64,000 nt of DNA, from assembly GCA_035547425.1 (NCBI GenBank), contig DASZUU010000051.1, forward strand, positions 1 through 64,000, given 5' to 3'. Below are positions 7,624 to 18,900 of the stretch, in pieces. Each line of letters begins with the position of its first letter. Positions within the stretch are counted from its first letter, which is position 1. The notes beneath the pieces were generated by a model, which saw only the letters and a list, made by a program, of their open reading frames with translations, did not search any database and was not told the origin of the DNA. The DNA is from Alloacidobacterium sp035547425 (GTDB lineage Bacteria > Acidobacteriota > Terriglobia > Terriglobales > Acidobacteriaceae). The position numbers and the translations under genes are program-made.

Positions 7624-10600
7624 ATGCGGTTTTTTATGCCTTCGTTCCTTACAAATTGTTTAAGACGCATTTTTCTGCAGCGGTTCAGGCTGCTTGTGCT
7701 CATAGGTTTTTTGATCGCGTTGACGGCTCCCCTCAAGAGCCAGACAGCCAATGGGTGGTCTTCGTCTATACCATTCGCGTTTGAAGAAAATGACGGACAG
7801 TTTTATACCGATGTCTCGTATCTCGCGCGTTCGCAAAATTATTCTGTCGCTATTTTGCATAATGGCCTGAGCTTCGAGCTTCCCGGCGCCGGACACGATT
7901 CGGTCGTCGGCATCAGGTTTGCCGGCAGCCATGGCGGGACGCCTGTTTCTCTCTCCGGCGTTGCATATCGCAGCAACTACTTCATTGGCGCAGATCGATC
8001 GCAATGGCGCGAGGGCGTTCCAAATTTCCAGCGCGTCGGTATCCGTACCATTTATCCAGGAATTGACACCGAGTTTTACCAGAAGAATGGTGACCTGGAG
8101 CATGATTTTATCCTGTCTCCAGGAGCCGATCCTTCCATCATTCACCTTTCTCTGCGGAGCGCGCGTCGACCAGCTCTTACATCTGACGGCGACGTCGTTA
8201 TCCCGGCTCACGAAGGCGAAGTTCGTTTCCGCAAACCGGTAGCTTTTCAGTTTGACGCGGATGGAAATCGCGTCATCATCTCTACTGCCTACAAGCTGAA
8301 GGGGAATCAGCTAAGTTTCGTACTTGGGCAGTATGATCGCAGCCGCACCCTGGTTATCGATCCTGTCATTCTTTTCGCGACGTATGTTTCCGGTACAGCA
8401 GGCTCGACGCCAGCGCAGATGACGACAGACGGAACCGGCACTCTCTTTTTGACGGGCACTACTACGACAGCCAACGGATTTCCTTCCGGTGCGGCAGGAG
8501 CAAAGAATCCGGGGAGCGGGTCTTCCCTCATTTTTGTAGCCGCCATGAAGTCTTCACAGCTTGGCTCGGTCCTGCAATGGATCAGCTACCTGGGCAATGG
8601 CGGAACTTCTACCGCGACCAGTGTCGCCTATTCCGCTGCAAGCTCAGGCATAGTCTATGTAGGCGGTACTACGAGCGCCGGCAGTTTTCCGGGAGCTGGG
8701 GGCACGACTTTCGGCGGAGCATTTCCCACTGGATCGGGCAGTGTTTCCGGCATCATTTCAGGACTGAAGAGCGCAGACGGCACGCTTAAAGGCTCTACCT
8801 ATGTCAGCACCAGCGGTCCCAGTGCCACGGTCACAGATACGACAGCCATCACCGGTCTGGCCGCTGACGTATCGGGAAATGTCTATATATCCGGCTATGG
8901 ACTCGGCATCGGGCTACCATTAACGGCGGAGCTGGGTGGAACGGCAGGAGCGAACCGGATTTTTCCGACAAATACGGGAACACTCAATAATGCTTTTGTT
9001 CTCGTATTGAAGCCGGATTTGACCACGAGCGTGCTGGCGACCTATCTGCAGAGTAATCTTGCGGGCGACTACAGAGCCAATGCCATTCAACTGGACAGCA
9101 ATGCAAATATCTACGTGGCAGGCACGGTAGGCGGAGCAAGCAGCGTTGCATTCCCATCGGCACAATCCTTTACTTCTGCCGGAACCTACACTGCCGGAAG
9201 CGATTTCAGCCCCTGCTCGCGCACGGCAACGAATACAAGCGCTTTTCTGGCGCAAATTCAGCCGCCTACTGGATCAGCTACAAACAGCATTCTGGGATAT
9301 GCCTTATTTACCTGTGCCGATACGACTGCCGGATCAGAAACTGCAAGTAATGTCAGCATAGGCCAAAACGAACTATATCTCGTCGGCAACACTATATCTG
9401 CCGATCTGGCGAGCGGCGTTTACTACACGACATCAACCAGCACCAGCCCGGCGCTTGCATCCTTTACCGGCGGCTTGCAAACTGCAATCGCCGGGTCACA
9501 GACAAATGGCTACATCATTTCTGTGCCACTCTCATCGACCGCGCCGCAGGTTGGCATACCCTCTGCTTTTACATTTTTGGGAGGAAGCTCCGGCGCAACG
9601 TCTCTGTCAAGCGCAGCAGTAGATACTTCCAGCGGATTGCTGCATGTCGCCGGAAGCACGAACGCCAAGGGTACAGATTTACCAGCAGCGACAGGCTCTC
9701 TGCCATCGGGGCAGGACACAACAACGGGACAGGCTGCAGGCACAACGCGCGGTCTGCTTTATACATTGAATCCGGACCTGACTACTGCCAGATCAGTGGC
9801 AAACTTTGGCTCCAGCGTTTCAACCAGCAGCAAAGTTGTGAGCGTGCAGTCTGACGAAGCAGGGGACGCTTTCGTACTTGTAAACGATACTTTAAGTGCG
9901 ACAGCAGGAGCTGCAAGTTTTGTATCGGGCTCTGCTACGCAGGCTGTGCCCGTAGTGAATAAAGACAACGCGTACGTAGCTGAAGTTCTCGGAACCGCGG
10001 CAGCCGCATCGACTCCGGGTTTGAGCTTTACCGTCGCGTCTGAAAGCCCCTCCATCGATGGAACAGCCTGTTCCGGGGCAACCTGCGTGATCGGTTACGA
10101 CCCATCGGACAGCAGCAACATCAGCACGGTGAAATATTCCTGGAATCTCAGCACAAGTGCGGATGCGAGCAACGTGGTTCTGAATTTTACGCCGGAGTTG
10201 ATGCTGTCTTCATACAGCCTTGAAGAAGACGGTAATCCAATGAACGGTTGTATTGCAGCCACATCTGCCACAGCTCCCAGTAATGGCGTTACTTGTCTGA
10301 TCCCGTCTCTGATTGCCGGCTCTTCGCATAGCATTACGCTAACCGCCAGTGCCAGCGCGAATGCTTCACCTTCTGCCACTCCAAACCCTATTGGAACCTC
10401 ATTTGCTTTGGCGGGAACTGCTGCGGATGCTGAGGCAGAATATCAATCTGCGTCGCAAACTTCTGTCAGTGTCGCTAATCCTGTGTCTCTGACTCTTGGA
10501 TTTACGCAGAGCGTCAGCACTGTGGATGCGGCAAATGGAGCATCGGACACCGGCAGTACTGGTCATACGACACAGGTGGTTTACACCGCGGTCGTAACAA

Positions 10601-13600
10601 ATACGGGAAATTACGATTCACCTAATACTGTGCTGGTTATTACGCCGCCCACTGACGCTGCATATCACATCGTCAGCGTCACCAGTTCCATCAATACAGG
10701 TTGCGATATGGTGAATGGAACCGGATGTACGACGGTGGCAATCCCAAAAGGAACGGCGCTTACTTATAAGATCACCGCCGAATATCTTGCTGCCGGATAC
10801 GGCACTTCAACTCCGGGGCCTGCGTCCGAGCAGATAAAAGCTTCTGCTTATGCGTTGCCGCGCACACCTAAGAGCGCGCCTTCAGATATCACATTAACCA
10901 CTGATGTGAACGGATATGCTGCACTCGCAGTCAGCTTCACGGAGCCGACGTACCCGAGTGGACAGACGGCCTTCAATCTGAATTCAGGAACCCTGACCTA
11001 TAAAGTCACGCTCACGAACAATGGCCCAAACGCGTCCAGCGCATTCACGCTAACCAACACGGTGCCCGCCGGCTTTACAGTTACTTCCGCATCCTGCGTT
11101 CCTACCGGCGCCGACCTCGCAAGCTGCGACACGAAGGCGGGTGGAGGCTTCGGGATCACGTCCATCAACGCTGCAGGAACTGTTGTCTACACTTTTACCG
11201 GCTCTTTCCCTGACAAGGGAACTGCCGCAGATGCCGTGCCTCAAAACGCGGCGAATGCAACTGTAAAAGATTCGGTAACACTCAGCGCGCCTGCCGGGAC
11301 TTACGATCCAAATGCGCTCACGGCGCAATCGACCGGAGTGGTTGTGCAGCGGTCTGTGCACTTGAAGCTCAGTCTCACCACGACGACAACGAGCCTCAGC
11401 GGGACAGGCTATACTGCTCCGGCGTATAACCTGGGAACGCAGATCAACTACGTTTACACCATTAACAATAGCGGACCGAATATTGCCGTTGCTGTGCCGC
11501 TTACAGCAGCGCTCACGCCACCCGCAGGGTATATGCCACCCGCAGGTTATGTAACCGTAACAGCGCCCTCCACCGGTGTCACCTGTGCACCGGACTACAC
11601 TTCATGCACAGTAGCCTCTGTGCCATCAGGCAGCACGCAGCTGACTTTTATAGTGACCTACCCTGACAAGGCTCCTCCTGCGAATGTTTACCCGGCGCCT
11701 GCGGCCATCTCTGCAGTACCAACCAATACATCGAGTGCTGCGTATAAATATGGAATAACTTTGCCTGTTACATACTATGTGCAAGGCGGCGGTAGCAATC
11801 CGATTGCAGTGGACAGCAATCCCGCAGGTACCACCGCGGGAGACAATAGCAATGCCTATTCCGTGAACATCTACAGAACAGTGCATCTCAAGCTGGCGCT
11901 TGCTAACTCGGGGACTGCGGCCACAGGTGGGAGCTATGTACAACCGGCCTATAACCTTGGAACCGGTGTCACTTACACCTACACCATCCAGAACACAGGC
12001 CCGAATTATGCATTAAACGTGCCGCTTACGAGCTTGCTGTCGCCACCTGCTGGATATACTCCTCCGGTTGGTTCTTATACTGTGACGCCGCCATCGCTGG
12101 GTAGCGTAAGTTGCACCTCCGGTTACACAACGTGCGGAGTGGAAGTTGTCGCATCGGGTGCAGCGACAACATTAAGCTTTACTGCTGCTTATCCCGACAT
12201 TGCACCAACCACATATCAGTTCCCAACGCAGGATTTATCCGCAGTTCCCAGCAATGCGACATCAGCGACATATAGCTATAGCATTAATCTCGGCGCCACA
12301 GCCTATAGCAATGCTATTGACGGCAATCCCGGGGCAACTGGAGATAGTTCGGCCAGTTCTGCAGTAAACATCTATCGCACGTCCGCATTGACACTTACGC
12401 CTACAGTGGCAGGGCCGCGCACTCCATGCACCGCGCAGATCACTTCATCCTGCCTCTTTATGGCAAATAGTGCGAACGGCACTGGCCTGAATGACGCGGC
12501 TACCTATTCCGTAGCTATCAACAACGCGGGTCCGGATCTGGCTACAAATACGGTACTGACAATCCCGCTGCCAACGAATTTCCTGGTAACAGCGAATCCC
12601 ACAGTTGCCTTTAATGGAATTGCTACGAGCGGTGTTACAAATCAGTTGGTTTGCACATATCAATCCGCAACAAATGCAGTTGTATGTCAAGGCTATGTAC
12701 CCACGGGAGCCAGCACGGCCACCCTGACCAGTAAATTCAGCACTACTACAGTCCCGGCAAATGCTGCCTTTACCACGACAGCTACGGCGCCCAATACTCC
12801 CGGTAGCGGCTCCGTTACCGCATCGGCTATCAACGCGAATAACTCCACCACGCTGCCCGCAGTTACCATTTATCGCGCCGCCCAGTTAGTAGCGGCAAAA
12901 ATTGTCATTCCCGCTCCGGGGAATGTTTCACCAAATGGATTCGCTGTGAATGGCGTATCAGCAGTTAACCTCGATGAAAAAACTGCAGGCGACGCGAACG
13001 GCAAGAATGACACCATCCAGATCACTGAGCAGGTAGGGAATGCGGGCTTGAACGATGCTGTAGGCGTCGTCATTACAGACACTCTGCCCGCTTATTTCAT
13101 CCTGACGAAATTGCCTGATCCTTCTGTGGCCACATGTACCGTCAACGGTGCTACAACCACGGATGCCGCCGGCCATCCAATGACCGGGGCAACTCCTGCA
13201 ACGCTTACCTGCACTCTCCAGAATCCGGTACCGCGCGGCACCGCGACCGCAGGCACCGGAGGAGCTCACGGCACAGTGAGCGGAGCTTTTGCTCAGGTAG
13301 TCTATTACGGAAAATTTGAAGACAACGGACTGCAACCGGATGCAATTCCACTGACGCAAAGCTCTGCGCTTGTTTCTTTCGGCACTCTGAAAGCTATGTC
13401 AAGCGATGAAGTGGATCTAGGCTCAGGCGCAGATACGACAAGCGCGCCTATCGCGCCGCTTCCTGTTATGCGCGCTGCGCACCTGCGCTTTACACTTGTG
13501 CAGTATGTTCAGCCGGGCGATGCTCCACTAAACGCTGTCGGCGGAGTTTCCGGTCCTGCAATTGCGGAAGCGCAGTTGAACACAAGCGGCGGGGAAGTGG

Positions 13601-15762
13601 TGAATCCTGCTCGCTACCAGGTTCGAGTTACAAATGATGGCCCGAATATTGCAACGGACCCGGTCGTCAACACCACGCTTCCGTTAAATCCCGGAGGAAC
13701 TGCAACAAAGTTTACCCATATTTCACAGAGCATCGAGCCTTCCAACATCCCCGGGTTCCCGATAACTCCAGCAAACTGCGCAACCGGGTTAGCCTGCCAG
13801 GACGGAGGAGCAATCCCTACGGGTTCCACTATGCTTTATAACGTTGACGGCAACTTCGATATCAATACCCTTGTCGAAGGCAATTCCGGCACGCGCATCT
13901 TCGCTTCATCTGTTACATCCGTCGGCATCATTGACAGCAATACGGCGGCGACAGCTGGTGGCGATCAGCAGACCAGCCTGCCTATCACTGTCGTCAATAC
14001 CCCAGTAGGAGCTAACATCGCGCTTAGTCCCTTCGGCGGAAATTTAAGCCAGCCACTAGCGATCAATCTGACAACGGTACAGGTTGCCGGAATCACCAGC
14101 CTGGTACCTGCGGCTCTACCTACGCTTCCGTCCGGCCCATCCCCTAATCCGCCGGATAATGGCGCAACCAAGCCGCTTTATCAATTCGGGCAAAACAGCG
14201 CTTATTACACTTTGGGCACCACGGCTGCAGTCCCCACCGCTACAGCTAATCCAACGACTGTCTGCCTGACATCCATCCCAGATACGTTCCAGAAGCCGGA
14301 GCGTGTGCTTCTTTGGGCACTCGCTAATGCTCCTGCCGGAACAAACTTCAATGCCGTGCCGCACTATACAAGCAACGGAACTGCCGGCGACATTACATCT
14401 CTGGTTCTGCCACAAGGCGGTGGCAGCTATACCGTTCCAGCAGCGAGCACGTCTTATCCGCCGCCGGCAGCGCAACCACAGCCGGCAGAAGTTTGCGGCG
14501 TGCTCAATGGACTTGCGAGTGCCGCAGCTCCAACGACTCTGGCCATACTCGAACCGATAAACTACGCACCCTACATTCGCACGCAAATTAAACCTGCTAA
14601 TGGTTCGCAGCCGGGCAAGGGAGTCACGGCGGCAGCGGCCGATATTGATCTCACCCTCACTCCGCAAAATAACTATGACTATAACGATCAGGACCCGTGC
14701 TATACCGGAGACGGCGGAAAAACACGCAGCACCTGTAACGACAACGTGCAGGTCACAAGCTTCCTCTTCGGTGGCGGCAATCTCATAGGAGCCCCGCAGC
14801 AGGTTTACCGCTACTCTTACGCAGATATTCAGGCCAACCCAAAGCAGCAATTCAATTTGCCTGCAGGACAGCCGCAAATCTATCTTGTGCTTGCCGACCA
14901 ACTCGGAGCGCAAGGCTATAAAGAAATGACCTCGGGGAACAATACGCAGGTATGCGATCCCGGAAATCCATCCACTTCGTATGTTCCAAGCACGCCAACT
15001 TGCCCGCTGCCGACACCACTGACGGCTACAACCTCTGGCGCTCCAGCGCAGACCACTCTTCCGCTTGCGAATGACACATCGGTCGAAGTGGCTCTGCTCT
15101 CAGGCAGCGTCGGTTTCGGGGGATCGAGCGGATTGATACCGTTGCCGGAGACTCCGACTCCGGAGGCTGTTGCCAAAGTCACAGCAGGCCAGACAGCTGG
15201 TTTTGTATGGAACTGGCTCACCGAACGCCCGGAAGTGCAGGGAGCCGGAGGCGGCGCTCCGCCTACGCTGACGCTCTCCTGTGTCAGTGCCGATGGTACG
15301 GATCTTGCCTCTGTTGGAATGCAGTGCAACATTCCACCTACCTACACCTACTCCACAGGTACAGGCAGCAGCCTCGTAATCACTGCACCGCCGGCCATCT
15401 ATGTGGTAACACGTAGCAATTCGGCAGTGGGTGCGCTGCGTGAAGCTCCGCTCAGCCGCGATCTGCAAATCGTTACTGCTATTGTCTTTCCTATTGGAGC
15501 TATCCCGCTTGTTCTGCTTGCCCGCCGTAGAAAAGCTCTAAAGCTCTCCGGATGGATCGCCGTGCTGCTCATCGCTTCTTTTGCCGGCATGTCACTCGGC
15601 TGCGGCAGTTCCAGCTTTAAAAACATGGGTGGAACCACAACAACTGCAACCCCTTCTAACACTTATCAGTTCATCGTTACAGCCAGCGGTACAGCTGCCG
15701 ATGGAACCGCCATCAATATCAAGAGCTATCCGTTTGCCGTAACAGTAACCGCTGTTCAGTAA
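7624..15762 (+). CDS. giant exported DUF11-repeat surface protein (about 2,700 aa)
   Basis: The ATG at 7624 is preferred over an upstream TTG; a second ATG lies at 7636. An N-terminal hydrophobic signal segment (LLVLIGFLIALTAPLKS) is followed by a DUF7948-like domain (FEENDGQFYTDVSYLAR), then SBBP-type propeller repeats (GNVYISGYG, ANIYVAGTVGG). After these come at least seven DUF11-like Ig-fold units with the core (Y/V)-T-(V/I)-x-N-(T/S/N)-G-P-(N/D), between about 10.55 and 13.7 kb. Units near 11.45 and 11.96 kb are close duplicates (PPAGY). The C-terminus has two hydrophobic helices (IVFPIGAIPLVLLARRR, and a second ending GMSLGCGSSS) and a Thr-rich beta domain. It is probably a cell-surface or matrix protein; the ligand is unknown. 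Confidence 0.85.
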   Translation: MRFFMPSFLTNCLRRIFLQRFRLLVLIGFLIALTAPLKSQTANGWSSSIPFAFEENDGQFYTDVSYLARSQNYSVAILHNGLSFELPGAGHDSVVGIRFAGSHGGTPVSLSGVAYRSNYFIGADRSQWREGVPNFQRVGIRTIYPGIDTEFYQKNGDLEHDFILSPGADPSIIHLSLRSARRPALTSDGDVVIPAHEGEVRFRKPVAFQFDADGNRVIISTAYKLKGNQLSFVLGQYDRSRTLVIDPVILFATYVSGTAGSTPAQMTTDGTGTLFLTGTTTTANGFPSGAAGAKNPGSGSSLIFVAAMKSSQLGSVLQWISYLGNGGTSTATSVAYSAASSGIVYVGGTTSAGSFPGAGGTTFGGAFPTGSGSVSGIISGLKSADGTLKGSTYVSTSGPSATVTDTTAITGLAADVSGNVYISGYGLGIGLPLTAELGGTAGANRIFPTNTGTLNNAFVLVLKPDLTTSVLATYLQSNLAGDYRANAIQLDSNANIYVAGTVGGASSVAFPSAQSFTSAGTYTAGSDFSPCSRTATNTSAFLAQIQPPTGSATNSILGYALFTCADTTAGSETASNVSIGQNELYLVGNTISADLASGVYYTTSTSTSPALASFTGGLQTAIAGSQTNGYIISVPLSSTAPQVGIPSAFTFLGGSSGATSLSSAAVDTSSGLLHVAGSTNAKGTDLPAATGSLPSGQDTTTGQAAGTTRGLLYTLNPDLTTARSVANFGSSVSTSSKVVSVQSDEAGDAFVLVNDTLSATAGAASFVSGSATQAVPVVNKDNAYVAEVLGTAAAASTPGLSFTVASESPSIDGTACSGATCVIGYDPSDSSNISTVKYSWNLSTSADASNVVLNFTPELMLSSYSLEEDGNPMNGCIAATSATAPSNGVTCLIPSLIAGSSHSITLTASASANASPSATPNPIGTSFALAGTAADAEAEYQSASQTSVSVANPVSLTLGFTQSVSTVDAANGASDTGSTGHTTQVVYTAVVTNTGNYDSPNTVLVITPPTDAAYHIVSVTSSINTGCDMVNGTGCTTVAIPKGTALTYKITAEYLAAGYGTSTPGPASEQIKASAYALPRTPKSAPSDITLTTDVNGYAALAVSFTEPTYPSGQTAFNLNSGTLTYKVTLTNNGPNASSAFTLTNTVPAGFTVTSASCVPTGADLASCDTKAGGGFGITSINAAGTVVYTFTGSFPDKGTAADAVPQNAANATVKDSVTLSAPAGTYDPNALTAQSTGVVVQRSVHLKLSLTTTTTSLSGTGYTAPAYNLGTQINYVYTINNSGPNIAVAVPLTAALTPPAGYMPPAGYVTVTAPSTGVTCAPDYTSCTVASVPSGSTQLTFIVTYPDKAPPANVYPAPAAISAVPTNTSSAAYKYGITLPVTYYVQGGGSNPIAVDSNPAGTTAGDNSNAYSVNIYRTVHLKLALANSGTAATGGSYVQPAYNLGTGVTYTYTIQNTGPNYALNVPLTSLLSPPAGYTPPVGSYTVTPPSLGSVSCTSGYTTCGVEVVASGAATTLSFTAAYPDIAPTTYQFPTQDLSAVPSNATSATYSYSINLGATAYSNAIDGNPGATGDSSASSAVNIYRTSALTLTPTVAGPRTPCTAQITSSCLFMANSANGTGLNDAATYSVAINNAGPDLATNTVLTIPLPTNFLVTANPTVAFNGIATSGVTNQLVCTYQSATNAVVCQGYVPTGASTATLTSKFSTTTVPANAAFTTTATAPNTPGSGSVTASAINANNSTTLPAVTIYRAAQLVAAKIVIPAPGNVSPNGFAVNGVSAVNLDEKTAGDANGKNDTIQITEQVGNAGLNDAVGVVITDTLPAYFILTKLPDPSVATCTVNGATTTDAAGHPMTGATPATLTCTLQNPVPRGTATAGTGGAHGTVSGAFAQVVYYGKFEDNGLQPDAIPLTQSSALVSFGTLKAMSSDEVDLGSGADTTSAPIAPLPVMRAAHLRFTLVQYVQPGDAPLNAVGGVSGPAIAEAQLNTSGGEVVNPARYQVRVTNDGPNIATDPVVNTTLPLNPGGTATKFTHISQSIEPSNIPGFPITPANCATGLACQDGGAIPTGSTMLYNVDGNFDINTLVEGNSGTRIFASSVTSVGIIDSNTAATAGGDQQTSLPITVVNTPVGANIALSPFGGNLSQPLAINLTTVQVAGITSLVPAALPTLPSGPSPNPPDNGATKPLYQFGQNSAYYTLGTTAAVPTATANPTTVCLTSIPDTFQKPERVLLWALANAPAGTNFNAVPHYTSNGTAGDITSLVLPQGGGSYTVPAASTSYPPPAAQPQPAEVCGVLNGLASAAAPTTLAILEPINYAPYIRTQIKPANGSQPGKGVTAAAADIDLTLTPQNNYDYNDQDPCYTGDGGKTRSTCNDNVQVTSFLFGGGNLIGAPQQVYRYSYADIQANPKQQFNLPAGQPQIYLVLADQLGAQGYKEMTSGNNTQVCDPGNPSTSYVPSTPTCPLPTPLTATTSGAPAQTTLPLANDTSVEVALLSGSVGFGGSSGLIPLPETPTPEAVAKVTAGQTAGFVWNWLTERPEVQGAGGGAPPTLTLSCVSADGTDLASVGMQCNIPPTYTYSTGTGSSLVITAPPAIYVVTRSNSAVGALREAPLSRDLQIVTAIVFPIGAIPLVLLARRRKALKLSGWIAVLLIASFAGMSLGCGSSSFKNMGGTTTTATPSNTYQFIVTASGTAADGTAINIKSYPFAVTVTAVQ

Positions 15763-15770
15763 CGCTACTC

Positions 15771-15805
15771 GCCTGTCCCGCACTATGAATTGTTGCGGGG
15801 CAGGC
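15771..15805. other. stem-loop after the giant gene
   Basis: GCCTGTCCCGCA (15771-15782) pairs with TGCGGGGCAGGC (15794-15805) with one G-T wobble. It begins 9 nt after the stop codon. There is no T-run behind it, so it is either an mRNA-stabilising 3' hairpin or a weak terminator. Confidence 0.55.
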
Positions 15806-15875
15806 GCAGATTGAAGGTGCGTCGAAGTTTGTGCCACGGATGCTCGTTTCGTGGTAATTTGGCGGCAGCGCTTCT

Positions 15876-15930
15876 TGCAGACATTTTTACTCTTGGAATC
15901 CCGCTTCAGGGATTTTTTTCAATGTCTGCA
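15876..15930 (+). terminator. intrinsic terminator nested in a 10-bp outer inverted repeat
   Basis: The inner hairpin AATCCC (15897-15902), loop GCTTCA, GGGATT (15909-15914) runs into TTTTTTT (15913-15919), a classic terminator. It is enclosed by perfect outer arms TGCAGACATT (15876-15885) and AATGTCTGCA (15921-15930). The kinase gene starts 47 nt later, so this may also act as an attenuator for that operon. Confidence 0.7.
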
Positions 15931-15976
15931 GATTCACGTTGAGGGCAGGAACTTGTTTGAGGGGCAGTAAGCGCGG

Positions 15977-18900
15977 ATGAGCAACGAACCATCGGGAATG
16001 ACTACAGTTACTCGCATCGGGCGATATGACGTAGTAGCAGAACTGGGCCGCGGCGGAATGGGCATTGTCTACCGCGGGGAAGACCGGCTCATTGGCCGTG
16101 AAGTTGCCATCAAGACTCTTACCGAAGTAACTCCGGAATTGCGAGACCGTTTTTACGTGGAAGCCCGCTCCGGCGTGCTCAATCACCCCAATATTGTTAC
16201 TGTTTACGAATTTGGCGAGCACGAAGGCATGCCATTCATCGCAATGGAGTTCGTCGCCGGCGATTCGCTTGAAAAAATACTGCGCTCGGGACGCAAGCTT
16301 ACGCTTCTCGAGACGCTCTCAATCGTTGAACAGCTTTGCTCCGGCCTAGGTTATGCGCACCAGAACCGAGTCGTTCACCGCGATATCAAACCCGCAAATC
16401 TGATTGTTCAGCCGGACGGCAAAGTTAAGATCGTCGACTTCGGCATCGCTCGTCTGGCAGATCAATCTACCCGGCTCACCAAAACCGATGCCGTTATCGG
16501 TACCTTTCACTACATAGCTCCTGAACGCCTGAAAGGTGAAATAAGCGATGGCCGCTCCGATATCTGGTCGGTGGGCGTTATGCTTTACCAGATGCTCAGT
16601 GGCGAATTGCCCTTCAACGGTGAGGATGTTTCGACACTCTACAAAGTTATTAACGAGCCGCATCCTTCTATTCGAGCGCATGTTCCTGATATCTCAGATG
16701 AGATCGTTGCGGCCATTGATCGCGCATTAGCTAAGAATCCCGACGATCGTTATGGGACCGCGGAGGAGATGGCCTTCGATCTTCAGGGCATTTCTGAGGG
16801 CCTGAAAAAAGAACGCGTCGGTGAACTGCTTACGTCGGCCAAACGCCTCATGGAGCAGCGCCAGTTTGCAAGTGCTCGCACGGTGCTCATCGACCTGCAG
16901 CGTATCGACCCGCAGAACTTTGAAGCCAAACGACTCACTCGCGAAGTGCAGGAGCAGCTGAACCGTCTTCAGAAAGCTGAACAGGTTCGACAAATTGTTG
17001 AACAAGCGGAAGAGGCCGTCCTTTCACAGCATTACGACGATGCAGTTTCCTACTATCGCCAGGCAATCAAGCTGGATACGGACAATGCTCTCCAATTAAA
17101 TGAGAAGCTCGAAAATGCATTGCGCTTAAAAGAAAAGCAGGACAAGATTCGCCAGTTATGGAAACAAGCCGGCGATGCTCGTGAGCGCGGTGATCTTGTT
17201 TCAGCCCAGGAACTTCTTGGCCAGGCTATTACCCTCGACGGCAAGAATACGGATCTGCGCAACGCCTACTCCAATGTTGTACGCGAAATGGAGCGGAAGG
17301 CGAAGGAAGGGAAGCTGCAGGAACTTCTTGCGTCGGCGCGCCAGGAATACACTGCCCGCCGCTACACCGAGGCTATTGCCCGTCTGCACTCTGCGTCGGA
17401 AATTGATCCGGCGAATGTAGAAATACAAAAGTTGCTCCACGATGCAAGTACGCGACAGGAAGAGGAACGGCGTCGCGTGCTGATCGATCAGATGATCGCA
17501 GAGATTCAGGATTCCATTTATCGTGAGGATTATGATCGCGCTCTCAGTCAATTAAATCGCGCTCTCGAAAAGCTGCCAACAGAAGCGTCGCTTTTACGAC
17601 TCAAAGCAGAGACTGAAAAGAAAAAACGAGAGCAGCACGCAAAGCAGACTGTTCAGAACGCTTTGCAACAGGCACAAAGTATTTTTTCTGAGTCGCCGCT
17701 CGAAGCCATTGCCATTATTGATCGCGCGCTTGAGGAGCTTCCTGGCGAGGAAAACCTTGTACAGTTCAAGACGATGCTTGAGTTCCAACTCAGGCAGATT
17801 AAAAAAGATGAGCTGCAGGCGCAGTATCTCAAGCGCGCCCATGCCTCCATTGAAAATGGAGAATTCGATGAAGCCATCCGCACGCTGGAATCGGCCCTTA
17901 TTGACTGTGGCAACTCTGAAGAATTGAAATCGCTCCTCGATTTCACCCGTAAAGAAAAAGAGACGCAGGTCAAGCAACGCCAAACAGCAGCTGTTCGCAC
18001 GGAAGCACAGGCGCTTGTCAATAGCGGCCAATACGAAAGTGCTATTCACAAGCTTGAGCCTGTAGTTGCCTCTACCAATGACGTTAGCTTGAAAGCACTA
18101 CTCGAACAGGCACGAAGCGCATTGCGTGAAGCGGCACAGCGTGTCGAAGCTGTAGCTGCGCGCACTCGCGCTCTGGCAGAGACCGACCTTTCGGGCGCTT
18201 TGAAACTGCTCGACAGCCAGCCGGCAGAGATATTGGCTTTGACGCAGATTAGCGTCCTTCGGCAGGAGCTAAAGCGCAGGCTGGAAGTAGAATCGGCTAT
18301 TCATAACGCCGTCTCGCGCTCAGAAGAGGCACTTGCCAAAAAGGATCTTTACGGCGGTATGGATGTTCTTGAATCCGTCCGCCGAGCCTACGGCGACTCG
18401 CCTGAGTTGGCACTGGCTATCAACACGTATGAGGCAAAACGCCGTCCGGTAGCTAATGGTATGTTTGCTACCGCAATTGAAGCTGCCAGAAAGGCACTTC
18501 TTCGTAACGAAGCTGCAACTGCACTTGAAGAGCTTCGCCATCCGGCAAATTTCCTGGAATTTGCTGACGCACAAGTGCAGGCAGACTGGAAGCGGCTCGT
18601 CGAAGAAGCGACGAAAGCCGCAGGCGCGAAGGCCCGCACCGGTACAGACTCGCTTCCTATCATTGTCCAGTCAAAGCCTCGTACAGGTCTTTATATCTTT
18701 ATCGGTATTGTCGCGGCTGCAGTGATAGCCGGAATTCTTGTCCTTGTGTTGCGTCCCGCGCCTTCGACTATTCCGCCAACTTACATGCAGTTGAACGGAA
18801 CACCGTGGGCGACAGTAAAACAGGTGATCGATGCAAATGGCAAGCAAATAGCTTTACCCGCAGGCGATTTAAGCACCCCATTGCGGCTCGATGGCCTTCA

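Noticed and set aside
14116..14913. 265-residue minus-strand frame in the giant gene
   Set aside because: Cys/Arg-rich antisense frame of a repetitive gene, without signal, motif or start context.
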